Shown in pieces: positions 13,535-25,087 of a stretch of 64,000 bases of DNA. Position 1 is the first letter of the stretch; every line of letters begins with the position of its first letter. The stretch comes from Cylindrobasidium torrendii FP15055 ss-10 (taxonomy: Eukaryota > Basidiomycota > Agaricomycetes > Agaricales > Physalacriaceae). Below the pieces are notes generated by a model that made no database searches, was not told where the DNA came from, and worked only from the letters and a program-made list of their open reading frames with translations. The DNA lies in contig KN880432.1 of NCBI GenBank assembly GCA_000934385.1, positions 186,001 to 250,000 of the forward strand, given 5' to 3'. The position numbers and the translations under genes were made by a program.

Positions 13535-13690
13535 CGGCTTAAACCATTATGATCTCTTGAGTTCTAAGGCTATACGGTAACTCCCTCTGCATGCTACCGC
13601 ACCTCAGGAGGTCCTTGACGTACGGTGACCAAGCAATGTCCAGACGACGACCTTTTTTCCACACGGATGCGCAAAAAAGTTTTACAGAAC

Positions 13691-13698
13691 TATATATA
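13691..13698 (+). promoter_or_regulatory. TATA-like box of HXT-B
   Basis: TATATATA lies 96 bases before the start codon at 13787 and is followed by a C-rich leader, as in HXT-A. Confidence 0.5.
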
Positions 13699-13786
13699 CT
13701 GTCCTTGGCCGCGGTCCCACCTTCTTTCCCCCACCCACCCCATCCCACACTCAAGCGCACCCCCGCGCCAGTACCTCTTCAGCCCC

Positions 13787-15808
13787 ATGGCGCCAGTAAC
13801 CTACATGTGCGTACCTGTTCTCTCCGCCTCTGGCATTCTACTCACTCTAGCATTCAGTGATGGTGTACCCATCGGTGCTACCGCCATTCTCGTCGCGCTC
13901 ATCTCGTCAATGGGTGGCTTCATGTTCGGCTACGACACCGGTCAAATTTCCGACATCCTCATCATGGAGGACTTCAAGCGCCGTTTCGCAGAGTGTGCCC
14001 CCGCCGCGTCCCTCGAGCTCATCGACGTGAGCACTTGTTCCTTCAGCACAGTGAGATCAGGATGTATCGTCGCCTTCCTGTCCATCGGTACCCTCTTGGG
14101 ATGTCTATTCGGTGCCCCGTACGTCGTACTTTTTCATCTATACCTTCGCTGTCGGCTTATACCTTTTCAAGGGTGTCTGAAGTATTTGGCCGCCGCTACG
14201 CTATGGTCGCCGAGTGCTGTGTATTTTTCGTGGGAGAGGTCATCCAAATCACCAGTAGCCAACACTGGGTCCAGTACGCAATCGGCAGGATTGTCACTGG
14301 GCTTGGTATCGGCGCGCTCAGCGCTGCTGTCCCAATGGTAAGTTCATGAATCGAACTCACTGTTGTACCAAAGCTAACTCAAGAGTAGTACCAAGCCGAG
14401 ACTTCACCGTCGCAGATCCGTGGTCCCGTCAATGCTATGTACCAGTTCTTTGTCACCTTTGGCATTCTCATGGCCTGTACGTCGTATCGTGTTTTTTTTT
14501 TCTCCGCTACCACTAACGTCACTCGCAGACTGCATTTCTACAGGCTCTCGTGAACTCGAAGGAGCTGGCCAGTGGCGCCTTGTGCTTGGTCTTGGCTTCT
14601 GCTGGCCCACAATCCTCGCCATTGGTATCCAGTTCTTGCCCGAGTCTCCTCGCTGGCTCGCCACCAAGGGTCGTGACGAGGAGGCTCGTCGCTCCATTGC
14701 ACGCGTCCGTGGTGTTACCGGCAACAGTGGTGTTTTCAAGATCAGCAAGGGTAGTGAGAAGGAGGATGCTCTCAAGGAGAGATGGAACGGTCTGATCGAC
14801 CGCGAGCTCGAGGAAATTCGCAGCACTATCGAATACGAGAGCCATCTGGGCACTGGTACTTGGATCGACTGTTTCCGCCCCCAGAACAAGATTTTGTACC
14901 GCACTCTGCTTGGTATGTGACCCTTGCCAACAGTGTTCTTCGTCAGCTTACCTACTGGTGCAGGCATGGCCATTCAGACATTCCAGCAGCTCACCGGTGC
15001 TAACTACTTCTTCTACTACGGTGCCACCATCTTTGGCTCGGTCGGCCTCTCCGATTCGTTCATCACCCAGATTATCCTCGGCGCTGTCAACTTTGTCTGC
15101 ACGTTCTTCGGTCTCATCGTCTTCCAGAAGGTATGTCGACATTTTTTAAAATATCTATTCCCATTCTCACTGTTCACAGTTCGGTCGTCGCTGGCCTCTC
15201 ATTCTTGGTGGTCTCTGGCAAAGTGCATGGCTATTCGTCTTCGGCGCTATGGGCACTGCCCTCGACCCCACGGAAAGCAAGATCGCAGGCCAAATCATGA
15301 TTCTTGCGTCCTGCATGTTCATTCTTGGCTTTGCATCCACCTGGGCTCCCGGCGCATGGGTTATCATCGGCGAGACGTTCCCCATGCGCACACGCGCTAA
15401 GCAGTCCGCCCTCGCGACTGCCAGCAACTGGCTGTGGAATTTCCTTCTTGCATTCTTCACGCCCTTTATCACCAAGGCCATCAAGTTCCAGTATGGCTTT
15501 GTCTTCGCCGCCTGCAATCTCATGGGAGCTCTCATTGTGTACTTCTTCTTGTATGAGAGCGCAGGCCTCACACTCGAGGCTGTCGAAATGGTACCTGCAA
15601 CTCATCTGCCTGTCTCCAATGATATTGACCAAATTCACAGATGTACAACGACCCGAACTGTCATGCTTGGTCAAGTGCAACATGGGCACCTGCCGGCTAC
15701 AAGGATCGCGCCGATATGACCTCTCAGATCAACAAAGAAAACAACAAGGAGACTGTTGAACATGTTAGCGACGCCGGCAGTGATGTTGCACAAGAACACC
15801 GCATATAA
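13787..15808 (+). CDS. MFS hexose transporter, tandem copy B
   Basis: Second copy of the sugar porter. Eight exons (13787-13806, 13858-14118, 14172-14337, 14389-14476, 14529-14912, 14964-15130, 15180-15590, 15641-15808) join to 1,665 bases, 554 residues. Exon lengths equal those of copy A except exon 5 (384 versus 381) and exon 8 (168 versus 174). Motifs include [41 protein letters not shown] and [14 protein letters not shown]. Third positions differ widely from copy A in exons 2-5, so the duplication is not very recent; part of exon 7 is almost identical. In copy B the exon 7 opening reads FGRRW where copy A has CGRRW. The 3' end faces the PheRS beta gene. Confidence 0.93.
15240..15439 (+). 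repeat. Near-identical 200-base tract shared with HXT-A
   Basis: Partner of 12156-12355; three third-position differences in 200 bases. See the finding on gene conversion. Confidence 0.85.
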
Positions 15809-16224
15809 TCCCGTCGAGCGAGTCGTCTTTATACAGCACAGCGTGTACATTTCAGGATGGATCTCGGACTTAGAGCTTTAGAGCATAGAGCAGTAGACCC
15901 AATCGAGTTCATCCTCGTCATGTTGTCCGCGCTGAGTAGGTGTACCAAGACTACGCTGACACCCCTGTATAACCCTAGTACTTATACCATAACACATAAT
16001 TACTTCCCAACGCAATGCATGCAGTCGTCCATTCTCTTATCCCGCCTGTCGCCCTGCGCGCACAGCCCTGCAGCGCAAATTTTCGAGCGAGTAAACGACC
16101 ACAAGCAACGCCCTCACCCAGCTGCAAACTTCGTGACATAACCTACAACATATTGGGCTTGCGATTGCAGTAAACCTACAGCACCTTCTAATACATTTGT
16201 ACAATTATTCTATTTTATCGACGC
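15809..16224. other. Convergent spacer HXT-B / PheRS beta
   Basis: A 416-base gap between two stop codons that face each other. It holds the two 3' untranslated regions; no gene seen. Confidence 0.6.
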
Positions 16225-18493
16225 TCATGCATCGTTGGTCCAAATCTTGGGTGTGTGCTTTCTGAACGGCTCCAAGTTGAACTCAACCGTTGACACTGGA
16301 TACCCAATGTCGAACTTTTCCAGCACAGTAGGATGGAGAATACCGAGCGCGCCCAGCTCGATGTCGCCTTCAGGTACTTTGTGAAGGGCAGCTTCCACCT
16401 TGCCCTTGATGGCAGCAAGCGCACCACGCTTTGCTTGCGGTGGACGGTAATAGATCGTTGCAGCGCGTCCGGGGAAGTACGCCGGATCTTCAAAGTCATT
16501 AACAATAAGTACATGGGAGCCAACAGATACGCACCATCAGTCTCCAAGAGATAGTATCCTGTTGCTGCTTCCCTATCGTCACTGCGAATGCGAGGGACTT
16601 CCAGCATCTTCATCGCACGATCCAGTACACCGTGTATAACCTCGAACCCAGCCGTTTTGTTGCACCACACCGCCGCTGCACGCCTTTCATTCCTGGCCTT
16701 TCTCTCCCGCGATTCATCCTTCACCACCACATCTCCTGTCTCGAAGATACGAATGGGTAGTGCATGTGAGCGGTTCTCGCGGACGGTTTTCAACAAACCA
16801 GGAAGAAGCGTTGTCCGTACGACCTGGAATTCAAGCGACTTGGGGTTCGCAATACGCACTGCCTGCGATGTCCATCGCTTGTCGATGTGGTTCAAGAAGT
16901 CGAAGTTCTCCTCCCAGGAGCACAATGTCAACGGCAGGGCTTCGACCCACCCCGCAAGTGCCCACTCTCGCCGGATGATATCACTCAGCTTGCTGATAGC
17001 TGCAGGCTGGCCGACGGTAGAGGTCTTGGGGAAGGTATGCGGGAGGTTGTTGAATCCGTACGCTATGGCAGCATCCTCCATGATATCGCACTGATGGAAG
17101 ATGTCTGGTCGTGTAGGCGGGATTACAACGTCGATGGTGTCATTTGTTGGGTCTGAAAGAGAAACGGATGCCTCGAGAGTCATCTTCTTGAGTAGAGGTA
17201 TCACCTCCTCGGTGGTGAGGGTCAAGCCAGTGCAGTTATTGATGTACGATGTATTGGCTATGGCTTTGCGAGGCTCGAGTTTGGGCGTCACGATGGTTTC
17301 ACCCTTGGCAGTAACAATAGTGACCGGTTCAATTCTGAATTCAGCGTCAGCGCGACTCCCAAGCAATTTTAAGACGGTTTACATGAAGGGTTCCGCACAG
17401 TATTCGGAGAACATTGTCGACACGATATTCACGACAATGTCGAGCTTCGTTTGATCTGTTGCTGTTACATCAATGAAGACATTCTTCGTGTTGAGCGTGA
17501 TTTTGCTATGGTTTGAGTTGATGATGGGAGGCATCGACAAAACTCGGTCTTTTGCATCGTAGATGATGGGATAGACGGGAGAGTCCCGGATGATATGTAG
17601 GTATTTCGACAGGTGCTTGTCCGACTAGCACTGTGGGTCAGTTCGGCTCGGTGATATTGAGACGCTTTCGCACCTCGTAGACAGTCATCAACTCCTCAGC
17701 AGTGTATTCCTGTTCCTTGTTCAGAGGCGCAAATTTGATGTCCTTCGGTGCACGAGCTTCATAGCGGAAGGGACCTTCCAGAGTATCAAGATCGTGAGTA
17801 CCAATGGCAACTAATTGACGTCTCCGGCAGATGTTTTGATGTAATTTGTCCTGGAGGTCGATGAAGGACGCGTAGGAACTTGGGGTGAAGGTAATGTTGC
17901 GGAGGATTGCACATGCAAAGAGAGGGCGAACTTTGGCGGTCTAATGTGTGTCAAGTTACGCACATTACTGTGTGCACGGCACGAACCTCCGGCGCGATTG
18001 TAACGGTAAGCTTTGGCTGTGAGAGAGTGTATTTAGGCGCAGGTGCTTTGCCAAGATATGTGCTGAGGTTGCGCGCGATGCCTTCGATGCAGAGAAGATC
18101 GTAACTGCAATGGTTCAGCATTGGCTCTCTTGGGATTGAATGACAATACCGGTTTGCAGGCACCTCAATTTTGAGTTGCTATTTGGACGTCAGGAAAGCT
18201 GAGCCTGAGTGCGAGCTAACGTACCGGTCGCTCTGCGGGAAGACCCTTCTTCTTCAGCTCCTCTACCTCCTCCGTGGTCTAAATACACGTAAGCTGGCGG
18301 ATTTTTTGGTCAAATTGAGGATGTACGTCTTCATCAAGCTCGAGGCCATATTCGAAGCACAGTTCATCGAACTCGTTTGTAGCTATCGCAGTTATTGAGA
18401 TATCCCTTTTTAGCTCGGTGGAAGAGGAATCTCACTATATGTCTGTCCAAGTCGCTCGAAAAGCTCGGCTTTATCTACTGCAACGGTCGGCAT
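16225..18493 (-). CDS. FRS1: Phenylalanine--tRNA ligase beta subunit, cytosolic
   Basis: Beta chain of the cytosolic alpha2-beta2 enzyme that charges tRNA-Phe; beta carries the editing (B3/B4) and tRNA-contacting parts. The first exon opens [22 protein letters not shown]5-type segment reads [19 protein letters not shown] through [20 protein letters not shown], followed by [13 protein letters not shown]. The core-like domain carries [39 protein letters not shown] and [14 protein letters not shown]. The last intron (near 16,496-16,540) joins ETD to [10 protein letters not shown]; the protein ends with [17 protein letters not shown] longer frame that overruns this stop is a shadow. There are several short introns in the 5' half. 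It is head to head with DPH6, 109 bases apart. Confidence 0.92.
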
Positions 18494-18602
18494 GTTGGTC
18501 CTAGAAGGCGGGAGATCGAGTCAAGATGGGGCGACACGTGCAGCCTCTACAAAGATCGGAACCACGGGCCGCGATCCGATCTGGTTATTGCCTTGTGCTA
18601 CG
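18494..18602. promoter_or_regulatory. 109-base shared promoter PheRS beta / DPH6
   Basis: The start codons at 18493 (-) and 18603 (+) are only 109 bases apart. This stretch must supply both core promoters and leaders unless each extends into the other gene. No TATA box was seen. Confidence 0.6.
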
Positions 18603-21054
18603 ATGAAGTACGTTGCGCTGCTGAGCGGCGGAAAGGACAGTTGCTTCAATTTGTTGCACTGCGCGAAAAATGGACATGATCTCGTTGCCGCTGCATCCCT
18701 CGGACCTGGGCCAGGACAAGGTCAATAGTTCAAGCGCGTTTGCCGTTATACTAGCAATGCTAACAAGAGCAGAGGAAACGGATTCATACATGTACCAGAC
18801 TGTTGGCCAAGACGCAGTGGACTATGTCGCGCAAGCCCTGGACGTCCCGCTCTATAGGAGAGTCATTAGCGGTACAGCCAAAGAACAGCGCAATGAGTAC
18901 GGAGACAGGACAACAACGAGCATTGGGGTTGCCGGTGACGAGACGGAGGACCTCTATGAGCTACTACGTGAAGTCAAGGTAGGACTCATGAGCAAATTTG
19001 ACTTGCACTAATGCCGCGTTCTAGCAATCTCATCCCGACGTCCAGGGTGTCTCCGTTGGCGCAATCCTGTCCACATATCAGCGCGTCCGCGTAGAGCATG
19101 TGTATGTCCGCTCCTGAAGGGGGAAGACGTCTCTCTTATCCGCATAAGCTGTCGGCGGTTGTCCATGACGCCTCTTTGTTACCTCTGGCAGCGCTCGCAG
19201 GCTGAACTCCTACCTGAAATGATCGACGCTGGTATGCACGTCGTCCTCATTAAAGTCGCTGGAATTGGCCTTACAACTAAACACCTTGGGAAATCATTAC
19301 AAGAAATGAGACCAACTTTCTTCAAGCTCGTGAGTATTTCTCCTCAAGTGGGCAACAAATCTGACCTCTCTAGAACGAACTTTACGGCTCTCATATATGC
19401 GGGGAGGGAGGAGAATACGAGAGTCTTACTCTTGATTCACCGCTTTTTAAGAGCAGAATACAACTGTGAGGCTTTGCATGTGCTTCCTGAGTTGAAGATA
19501 CTCAAGTTTTCCAGCGACGAAACCGAGACTGTTATCCATTCCGACAAGGATTTTGCTACAGTGGCATATCTTCGCGTGAAGCGCGCGTCTTTGATAGCCA
19601 AGGACATCCATACGAACTCGGAGCAATATGATCTCGCTTTTCCAGCGCTGGTCGAGGATGAATACGAATTCCAAGCACCTGCGATGTCTCCTCCGAGCGA
19701 ACTCGTTATACCAGTTTCGACTTTGCATCCATCGCCTCCACCACCTGCAATTGCGAAAAGTGGGTCTTGGTTGGGCATCGGGAATGTGCAAGCGTCATTC
19801 GTCTATTCTACGACGCCTCTTATAGATGAAATAAAAACATGTTTCAAGCTCTTGCAAGGTATCCATCCCATCTCCAGTTATCACTATTACTAAACGCAAA
19901 ACAGAACAGCTCGCTCGGTTTGGCTTTGACTTCACACACTGTGTGAACATCAACGTCTACCTCTCTTCGATGGACCTGTTTGCGGAGGTGAACACGATTT
20001 ACACATCCTACTTTGGCACCAGTCCACCCGCGCGGGCTTGTATCGCTGTTGATCTTCCTGAAGAGTACGGGAATCGCATCAAAATGGACTGTATCTCGTA
20101 TAATGGGCCGGATCGCCATGCCCTGCACGTTCAAGGTCTAAGTTACTGGGCTCCAGCTAATATCGGACCGTACTCTCAAGCAATACTCGTATGCCGTCCT
20201 CTTTTTGACAGAAATACTCTGAAACTGTGCAGTCAGAAGAACGCTTGTTTGTGTCCGGGCAGATAGGCATGATACCCAAAGACTTGAGTCTTCCGGAGCC
20301 ACGCTCCATTAAACAGGAGACGATGCTCTGCACTCAACACGCCGACAGAATCGTCGACGCCATACGAGAGGGTACCGCTGGAAAATGGCGCGGAACATGC
20401 CAGAGCGCAATATACTGGCTTGCAGACGCATCATACGCGCCTGTCGTGCAGGCTGCTGTGCAAAGGCGCAGAACACAACACCAGCCACATGCAGAACAAG
20501 ACCTGGAGACTGCACCGATATTATTTGCGACTGTCGCTGGTCTGCCGAAGGGCGCCCTGGTAGAAAAACAAGTCATTATGCACACAGGAATGCGGACAGT
20601 GATCGACGACGGGGAAGTCCTAAGCGTAGAGACATCTCCTGGGCATCATAGTGGTCGCGGGGACGGATCCCGATGGACCATGCACTCGATTGGTTCTGCA
20701 AGCGTTTTCACACTGATTGGAAGAGGAGACTGTACATTTCCATCACTTGCTTTTCTTTCTAATGTCTGATTGATGGATAGATCCTGAAATGGCAGCCAAA
20801 TTGCGCGCCAGTCTCGAGAATTATTGGGGGAAGACTGTCAACATTCGACTACTTCATTTGCCGGAATCTGGTGCATTTGGTACGAAAGGCTCTCCAAGAA
20901 GCATGGCTTACTTGACTGTGTCCTTTTCGCAGCTACAAGGATGGTTCAAGATTTATTTGGAAAACGGCCGCTGCCACTCACCACCATTCCATGTCGGGCG
21001 CTTTCCTCCTTGGAGGGTGAATGTGAATATGCTATCGTTGCCTTCATGGCCTGA
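18603..21054 (+). CDS. DPH6: Diphthine--ammonia ligase with two RidA-like domains
   Basis: Carries out the last step of diphthamide synthesis on eEF2, amidating diphthine with ammonium and ATP. The N-terminal ATP-PPase domain opens MKYVALLSGGKDSCFNLLHC, with the SGGKDS pyrophosphatase loop. It continues through EETDSYMYQTVGQDAVDYVA and GVSVGAILSTYQRVRVEHV, and closes with HICGEGGEYESLTLDSPLF. Two YjgF/RidA-type segments follow, one around FDFTHCVNINVYLSSMDLF and one opening WAPANIGPYSQAILSEERL. Introns include 18721-18772 (which joins CAA-G to AG-GAA), one after REVK, one after RVEHV, one near 19,463-19,516, one ending near 20,225 and one near 20,879-20,932. The C-terminus is GECEYAIVAFMA. 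This ATP-PPase plus double RidA layout is the known fungal Dph6 form. Confidence 0.92.
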
Positions 21055-21774
21055 ACAATTCAGTCAAAATCCTGCGATAGCCGAAAAATCAACTTGTTCT
21101 ACACAACAAGTCGCCCATAAACCTGCCCTTGCGGGTTTATGGTTTCTTGATACTCAATGTCATGTGTGGTGCTCGACAGCAACATGCAGTCCTCGCGAAG
21201 CGACGCCGTGAAGGGAGTGGCACACTTCCAGTATCAAAAGCGTTGACCATCGTGGCATGCGCTCACTTGATCCTGCCTACAGTGTCAACTGAGGCGGGCT
21301 GCTAGTGCAGATATTTCAGCCTGCGTCTCGAGATATCCAAAGGGCCAGCTGAGGACCAGCCATCTTGCCTCCGCTGAAGCGCCGAAGTCCAAGGGTCTGA
21401 GGGATGGACCGCATGAACTGTTCTGTTATCCAGAGTTCTCTGTCAGCGAGCCATATTCGAGCTGTTGTCAGGTTCTCAGAGTCGGTTTTAAATCGTCAAG
21501 TATCAGTAAATCAGTGCAGGGGGGCGTCGATATCGCACCACTGTTTATTTGACGAATAGGGTGGTAGAAAGTATGGCGTCCAGTTGCTAGACATGTTAGA
21601 GTGTAAGAAGGCGTCGAGAATATTGAAGTGCCATCAGTGTGCCATAGCAAACTTGAAGGCTGGATGTATCACTGTCAGGATGTATCGTGTCAATGTCACA
21701 GCGGGTGACATTACATCAACTTACTCGTACCTACTCACGGTCACCACTGCACCGACGCGTCGTCTTCGTCGACA
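21055..21774. other. Spacer upstream of MYND protein 1
   Basis: About 720 bases with no supportable gene. It holds the DPH6 3' end and the promoter of the next gene. No TATA box or repeat was recognised. Confidence 0.55.
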
Positions 21775-23769
21775 ATGTCTGATAGCAAGCGTATAGCAAG
21801 TCTGAAGGCGCGTTGTTTGCATCTCTTTCTCAGTACAGAAGACTGATAATTACAAGGCGTCTGCGCTGAATGGTTCGATTGCCGCAATCCAAGAGCTCGA
21901 AGGCCTCACCTGGCGAGACGTAGTCGCACCCATGGAGAGCTGGAATATTGTGAAACAACTCGAAGATGGCCTAGCCGACGAGCGCGAAAACACAATGAAG
22001 GTATTAGCTTGTGTTGCTTTGGCGACAGCTGCACTGGTCAAGGCAAGCTACGGACAGGACACCATTTCCGTCCATTGGGACACTGTCGAAAGGTGGACTG
22101 CCGCCTTGATTTATCACAGTGGACTACCAGAGGACCGGCCGACAAAGAAGCCTGCACCCGATGACCTGACCATATCCGAGGTGGTCGTCCATCTCGAGAG
22201 CTTTCTTCAGGTCGTCGTGCGCACGAATGCAGTTCCCCCCGGCTGGAACTCGGACAGGGTTCGCAGAATTCGATTCTTCCGTCCCATTGTCGATATTTGG
22301 CGAATTTGCATGGCATCTGAGACGCTCTACAACCCATATCCTTTGTGCGACGTCATTTACGAGCTCTTTCTGTATGAGGTCCCCGGCCCACAGAATGGAC
22401 AAGTACTTGCGCGCGCTATGTTCCCCGAGGAGGCGAATGACGAAGGATATCTAGCGCTGCGACGGTTTGCTCTCGACCTCAATAGTGGCGCCCAGCCTGG
22501 CTCGTGGGCCAACTTACGCACCCTGACAAGTATGATTTTCTGCCTCGAGACCGGGGGGCCAGGCGTCCATCCTGGTTTCCTTCCTATCTTACTCGAAATG
22601 GCGGGAAAGCTGGCTTCTCGTAGGACTAAGCCCCTTTTAAAAGCGCCTCCTGAGGCCCTCGCCCTCCAATCCTTGAGCTCTATACTCATTCCAATCGACA
22701 TAGCGATGGCCAATGCGGGATACAAAGAAATCAAGACTGCGGTCGAAATGCGAGTCCTCTTCATCAGCGCCAATCTTGAATACCAACTTGCTGGCGTACG
22801 ACCCGGTATAAAGATTGAGACCTGGCGCAGTCTTAGGGACAGGTTGTCGGCCATCATCAACGCAGCGAAGCCGTTCCTTCTATGGCCAAGTATTCGCAAG
22901 CTAGCAGCGTCGCAGCTACATCTTGTCCAGAGAAGCGGCCTCGAGGTGCGGTTAGACCAAGGAAGTCCGTTTTGGGCAGAGTGGGAGGATCTCAAGCAGG
23001 CTGTCGCTGACCTACAGGAAGCGGACGAGCCAGTCCGGAATTTCTTTTCAGTCTGCGGCAATTTAACTGTATGTACTTCGCTTCGTCGCTGTGGGTCCAA
23101 CTCAATTGTAACAGTGTGGAAACGAGACCGGAATGAACGACATAAGTCTAAGGGCCTGTACGGGTTGCTACCAGGTTGCATACTGCTCTGCAGACTGCCA
23201 AAGGAAAGACTGGACAGCAGTGCACTTTGCCCGATGCTCGGATTACGCCAAGGATATTGAAGGCGGTTAGTGTTCCCTCAATCCTAGCTGATCACCTAAG
23301 TGGCCCTTTACTTATGCTTCGAGTCCCAGTGCAGCTCCCTGGCGATAGCAAACCCTGCAAACAAGATAGGGCGTATCTGCAAGCGCGCGCCGCTGTCGAC
23401 GTCCGAAAATGGGAGGAAAGGATAGAAACGCTTTTCGATGACTTCTACGCACATGACGAGGGCACAGTCGACGTCTCGGACACCAACTGCCTTCCCATAG
23501 ACTGGGTAATACCGATACTCAAGGTCGACTACGGCGAATTTGTCCACCAGAGAGAAGCGGAGCTGAGCGTTGTGAGACTGAGAGATGGATGGAGGACGGT
23601 CATGCATGACTGTTGTTATCAATGTCCCCACATGGAGGAAGTTCTTAAATGGTCGCGTCAAGCTAGCCAGGAGCGGCTTGCCATCATAGTAGGCCCTGTG
23701 ATTCAAGAAAGTAAGAAAGGTATCCCATATTCGCAGCTTACGACTTTGGAGCTCCTACAAGAGCTATAA
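21775..23769 (+). CDS. MYND zinc-finger protein 1
   Basis: Function unknown. The start ATG (after CGACA) opens MSDSK; a 43-base intron (21791-21833) then joins QKTDNYKASALNGSIAAIQE. The long middle part, about 370 residues, is helical with no domain I recognise. The MYND finger is assembled across an intron near 23,071-23,114: VCGNLT joins CGNETGMNDISLRACTGC, then YQVAYCSADCQRKDWTAVHF and ARC. All the paired Cys and the final H-x3-C are present, with a first spacing of C-x4-C. A further intron after IEG leads into a C-terminal part of about 145 residues ending LELLQEL. MYND fingers usually bind proteins rather than DNA. Many Agaricomycetes carry large families of such proteins; a second lies at 58.6 kb. 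Confidence 0.8.
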
Positions 23770-23940
23770 TTCAGATCATATTGTAATTCATATATAATCC
23801 TAGTTCAAAACTCTAGGAATCCACTATAACGCATTCTTCGTCGCAGAAACTTGAGGCAGCGAGTGAGGGCAAGTAAGTAGTAGAGATCAAAGTGATCTAA
23901 CCTTACTCTATGGTTTGTCTTTAACTCCTTCTCTTCCACC

Positions 23941-24590
23941 ATGGCCAAAAAGTCAAAAGATCAAATTCCAAATCCCAATAGCGTGACAAATCGCGACATT
24001 ATACAACGCTTGAATTTTCTCTACCAAGCGAGTATCTATATGAACGGTATATCCCGGGAGGATGCACCAACAAAGTCGAACAAGAAGCGGAGGAAGCGTA
24101 TTACAACAGATCAACTTTCACGGCATTACATTTCTGAGATGAAAGCAGTGGGTCAGAAAACGATTGTTAAAATGTACATAACACTCTGCGCGTCGAATCA
24201 CACTAACCTTCGTCTTGTAGGGACCCAGCGGTAAAGCGCACGCTCTGTGGTGGCTGTGATGCCGTGCTCATTCCTGGCTCGTCTGCTACAGTTCGTGTAA
24301 AAAGTCAGCTCCTTACATCCTTGTTCCTTCGCTTATTCATGGCTGGGATAGAATCACTGACTCATGTGCACACAATGATTTATACCTGTAATCATTGCAA
24401 AGAGACGCGTCGAATTCCAGCACCTCCATCGCTACCAGAGAAGAGCCAGGGAACCTCGACGAGTACGACAGATAAACGAGCCAAGAACCCTCCCCTTGCT
24501 CTTCGCCCGGATGCTGGACATATTATCTTTCGCGGACAAGAACAGCTTGAAGTCGACTCGTCACAAGGATCTGGCCTATTTGCTGTCTGA
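23941..24590 (+). CDS. RPR2: RNase P subunit Rpr2/Rpp21
   Basis: Protein subunit of nuclear ribonuclease P, which trims the 5' leader of precursor tRNAs. The start is a good match (CCACCATGG). The helical N-terminal half has RDIIQRLNFLYQASIYMNG and SRHYISEMKAVGQKTIVKM, the family's two antiparallel helices. The zinc ribbon has its first pair in RTLCGGCDAVLIPGSSA and its second in YTCNHCKETRRIPAPP. Two introns are needed: one after KM (acceptor CTTGTAG) joining DPAVKRT, and one that joins TVRVK to KSLTHVHTMIYTC (donor GTCAGC, acceptor GATAG). The C-terminal tail is low-complexity and ends GSGLFAV. The gene is 171 bases downstream of MYND protein 1. Length, about 150-160 residues, suits the family. 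Confidence 0.85.
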
Positions 24591-25087
24591 ACTAGCCTAG
24601 TTTCGACTATCTGACGCGTCTACCGCCACCACCAAGCAGGAGAGCAATCTGTCCAAACATTCTGCGCTTCTGCGCTGAAATCTGACAGGAAGGTCATCAA
24701 CGTCTGGCCTAGAATTGACTATACAGTGTAGGATCGAAGAGAGTAATATATGTTGTGGATACAAGTAAACTGTACGCGTACATATGTCTAAACGTGTTGT
24801 ACTATGCAGGGTTGGGTCTACAGTCAATACTTGATACTGTCGAACACAAGCCATAATTCCATGGGCACTATAGCGCTGCCTGCAGTGGGGATGTGGACTC
24901 ATGGATTTCTCGTCTTCTTTACAAAATTGTCGTTTGATTGGGACTGGCGCCGAATGTGTGTTAGCTTTACCATACTCTGCGAGCCTGGTGCTAGTAGTAG
25001 AGGTGCGTAGACCTGGCGCAAACGACTTAATGCATTATAGGTTGTACACCGAGGAAGAATTACATTGCCAGTTTGGGTCGTCTTTTA
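24591..25087. other. Convergent spacer RPR2 / acyl-CoA ligase
   Basis: About 497 bases between two facing stop codons. No gene is supportable; small frames here lack splice or family support. Confidence 0.55.

Larger units (their letters stand above)
12732..13786. other. Spacer between the tandem transporters
   Basis: About 1.05 kb with the 3' end of HXT-A and the promoter of HXT-B. No gene was supportable on either strand. Confidence 0.6.

Noticed and set aside
15304..15759. Long alternate frames over exon 7 of both transporters that resemble each other
   Set aside because: They are shadows of the near-identical coding tract and carry no start or family signal.
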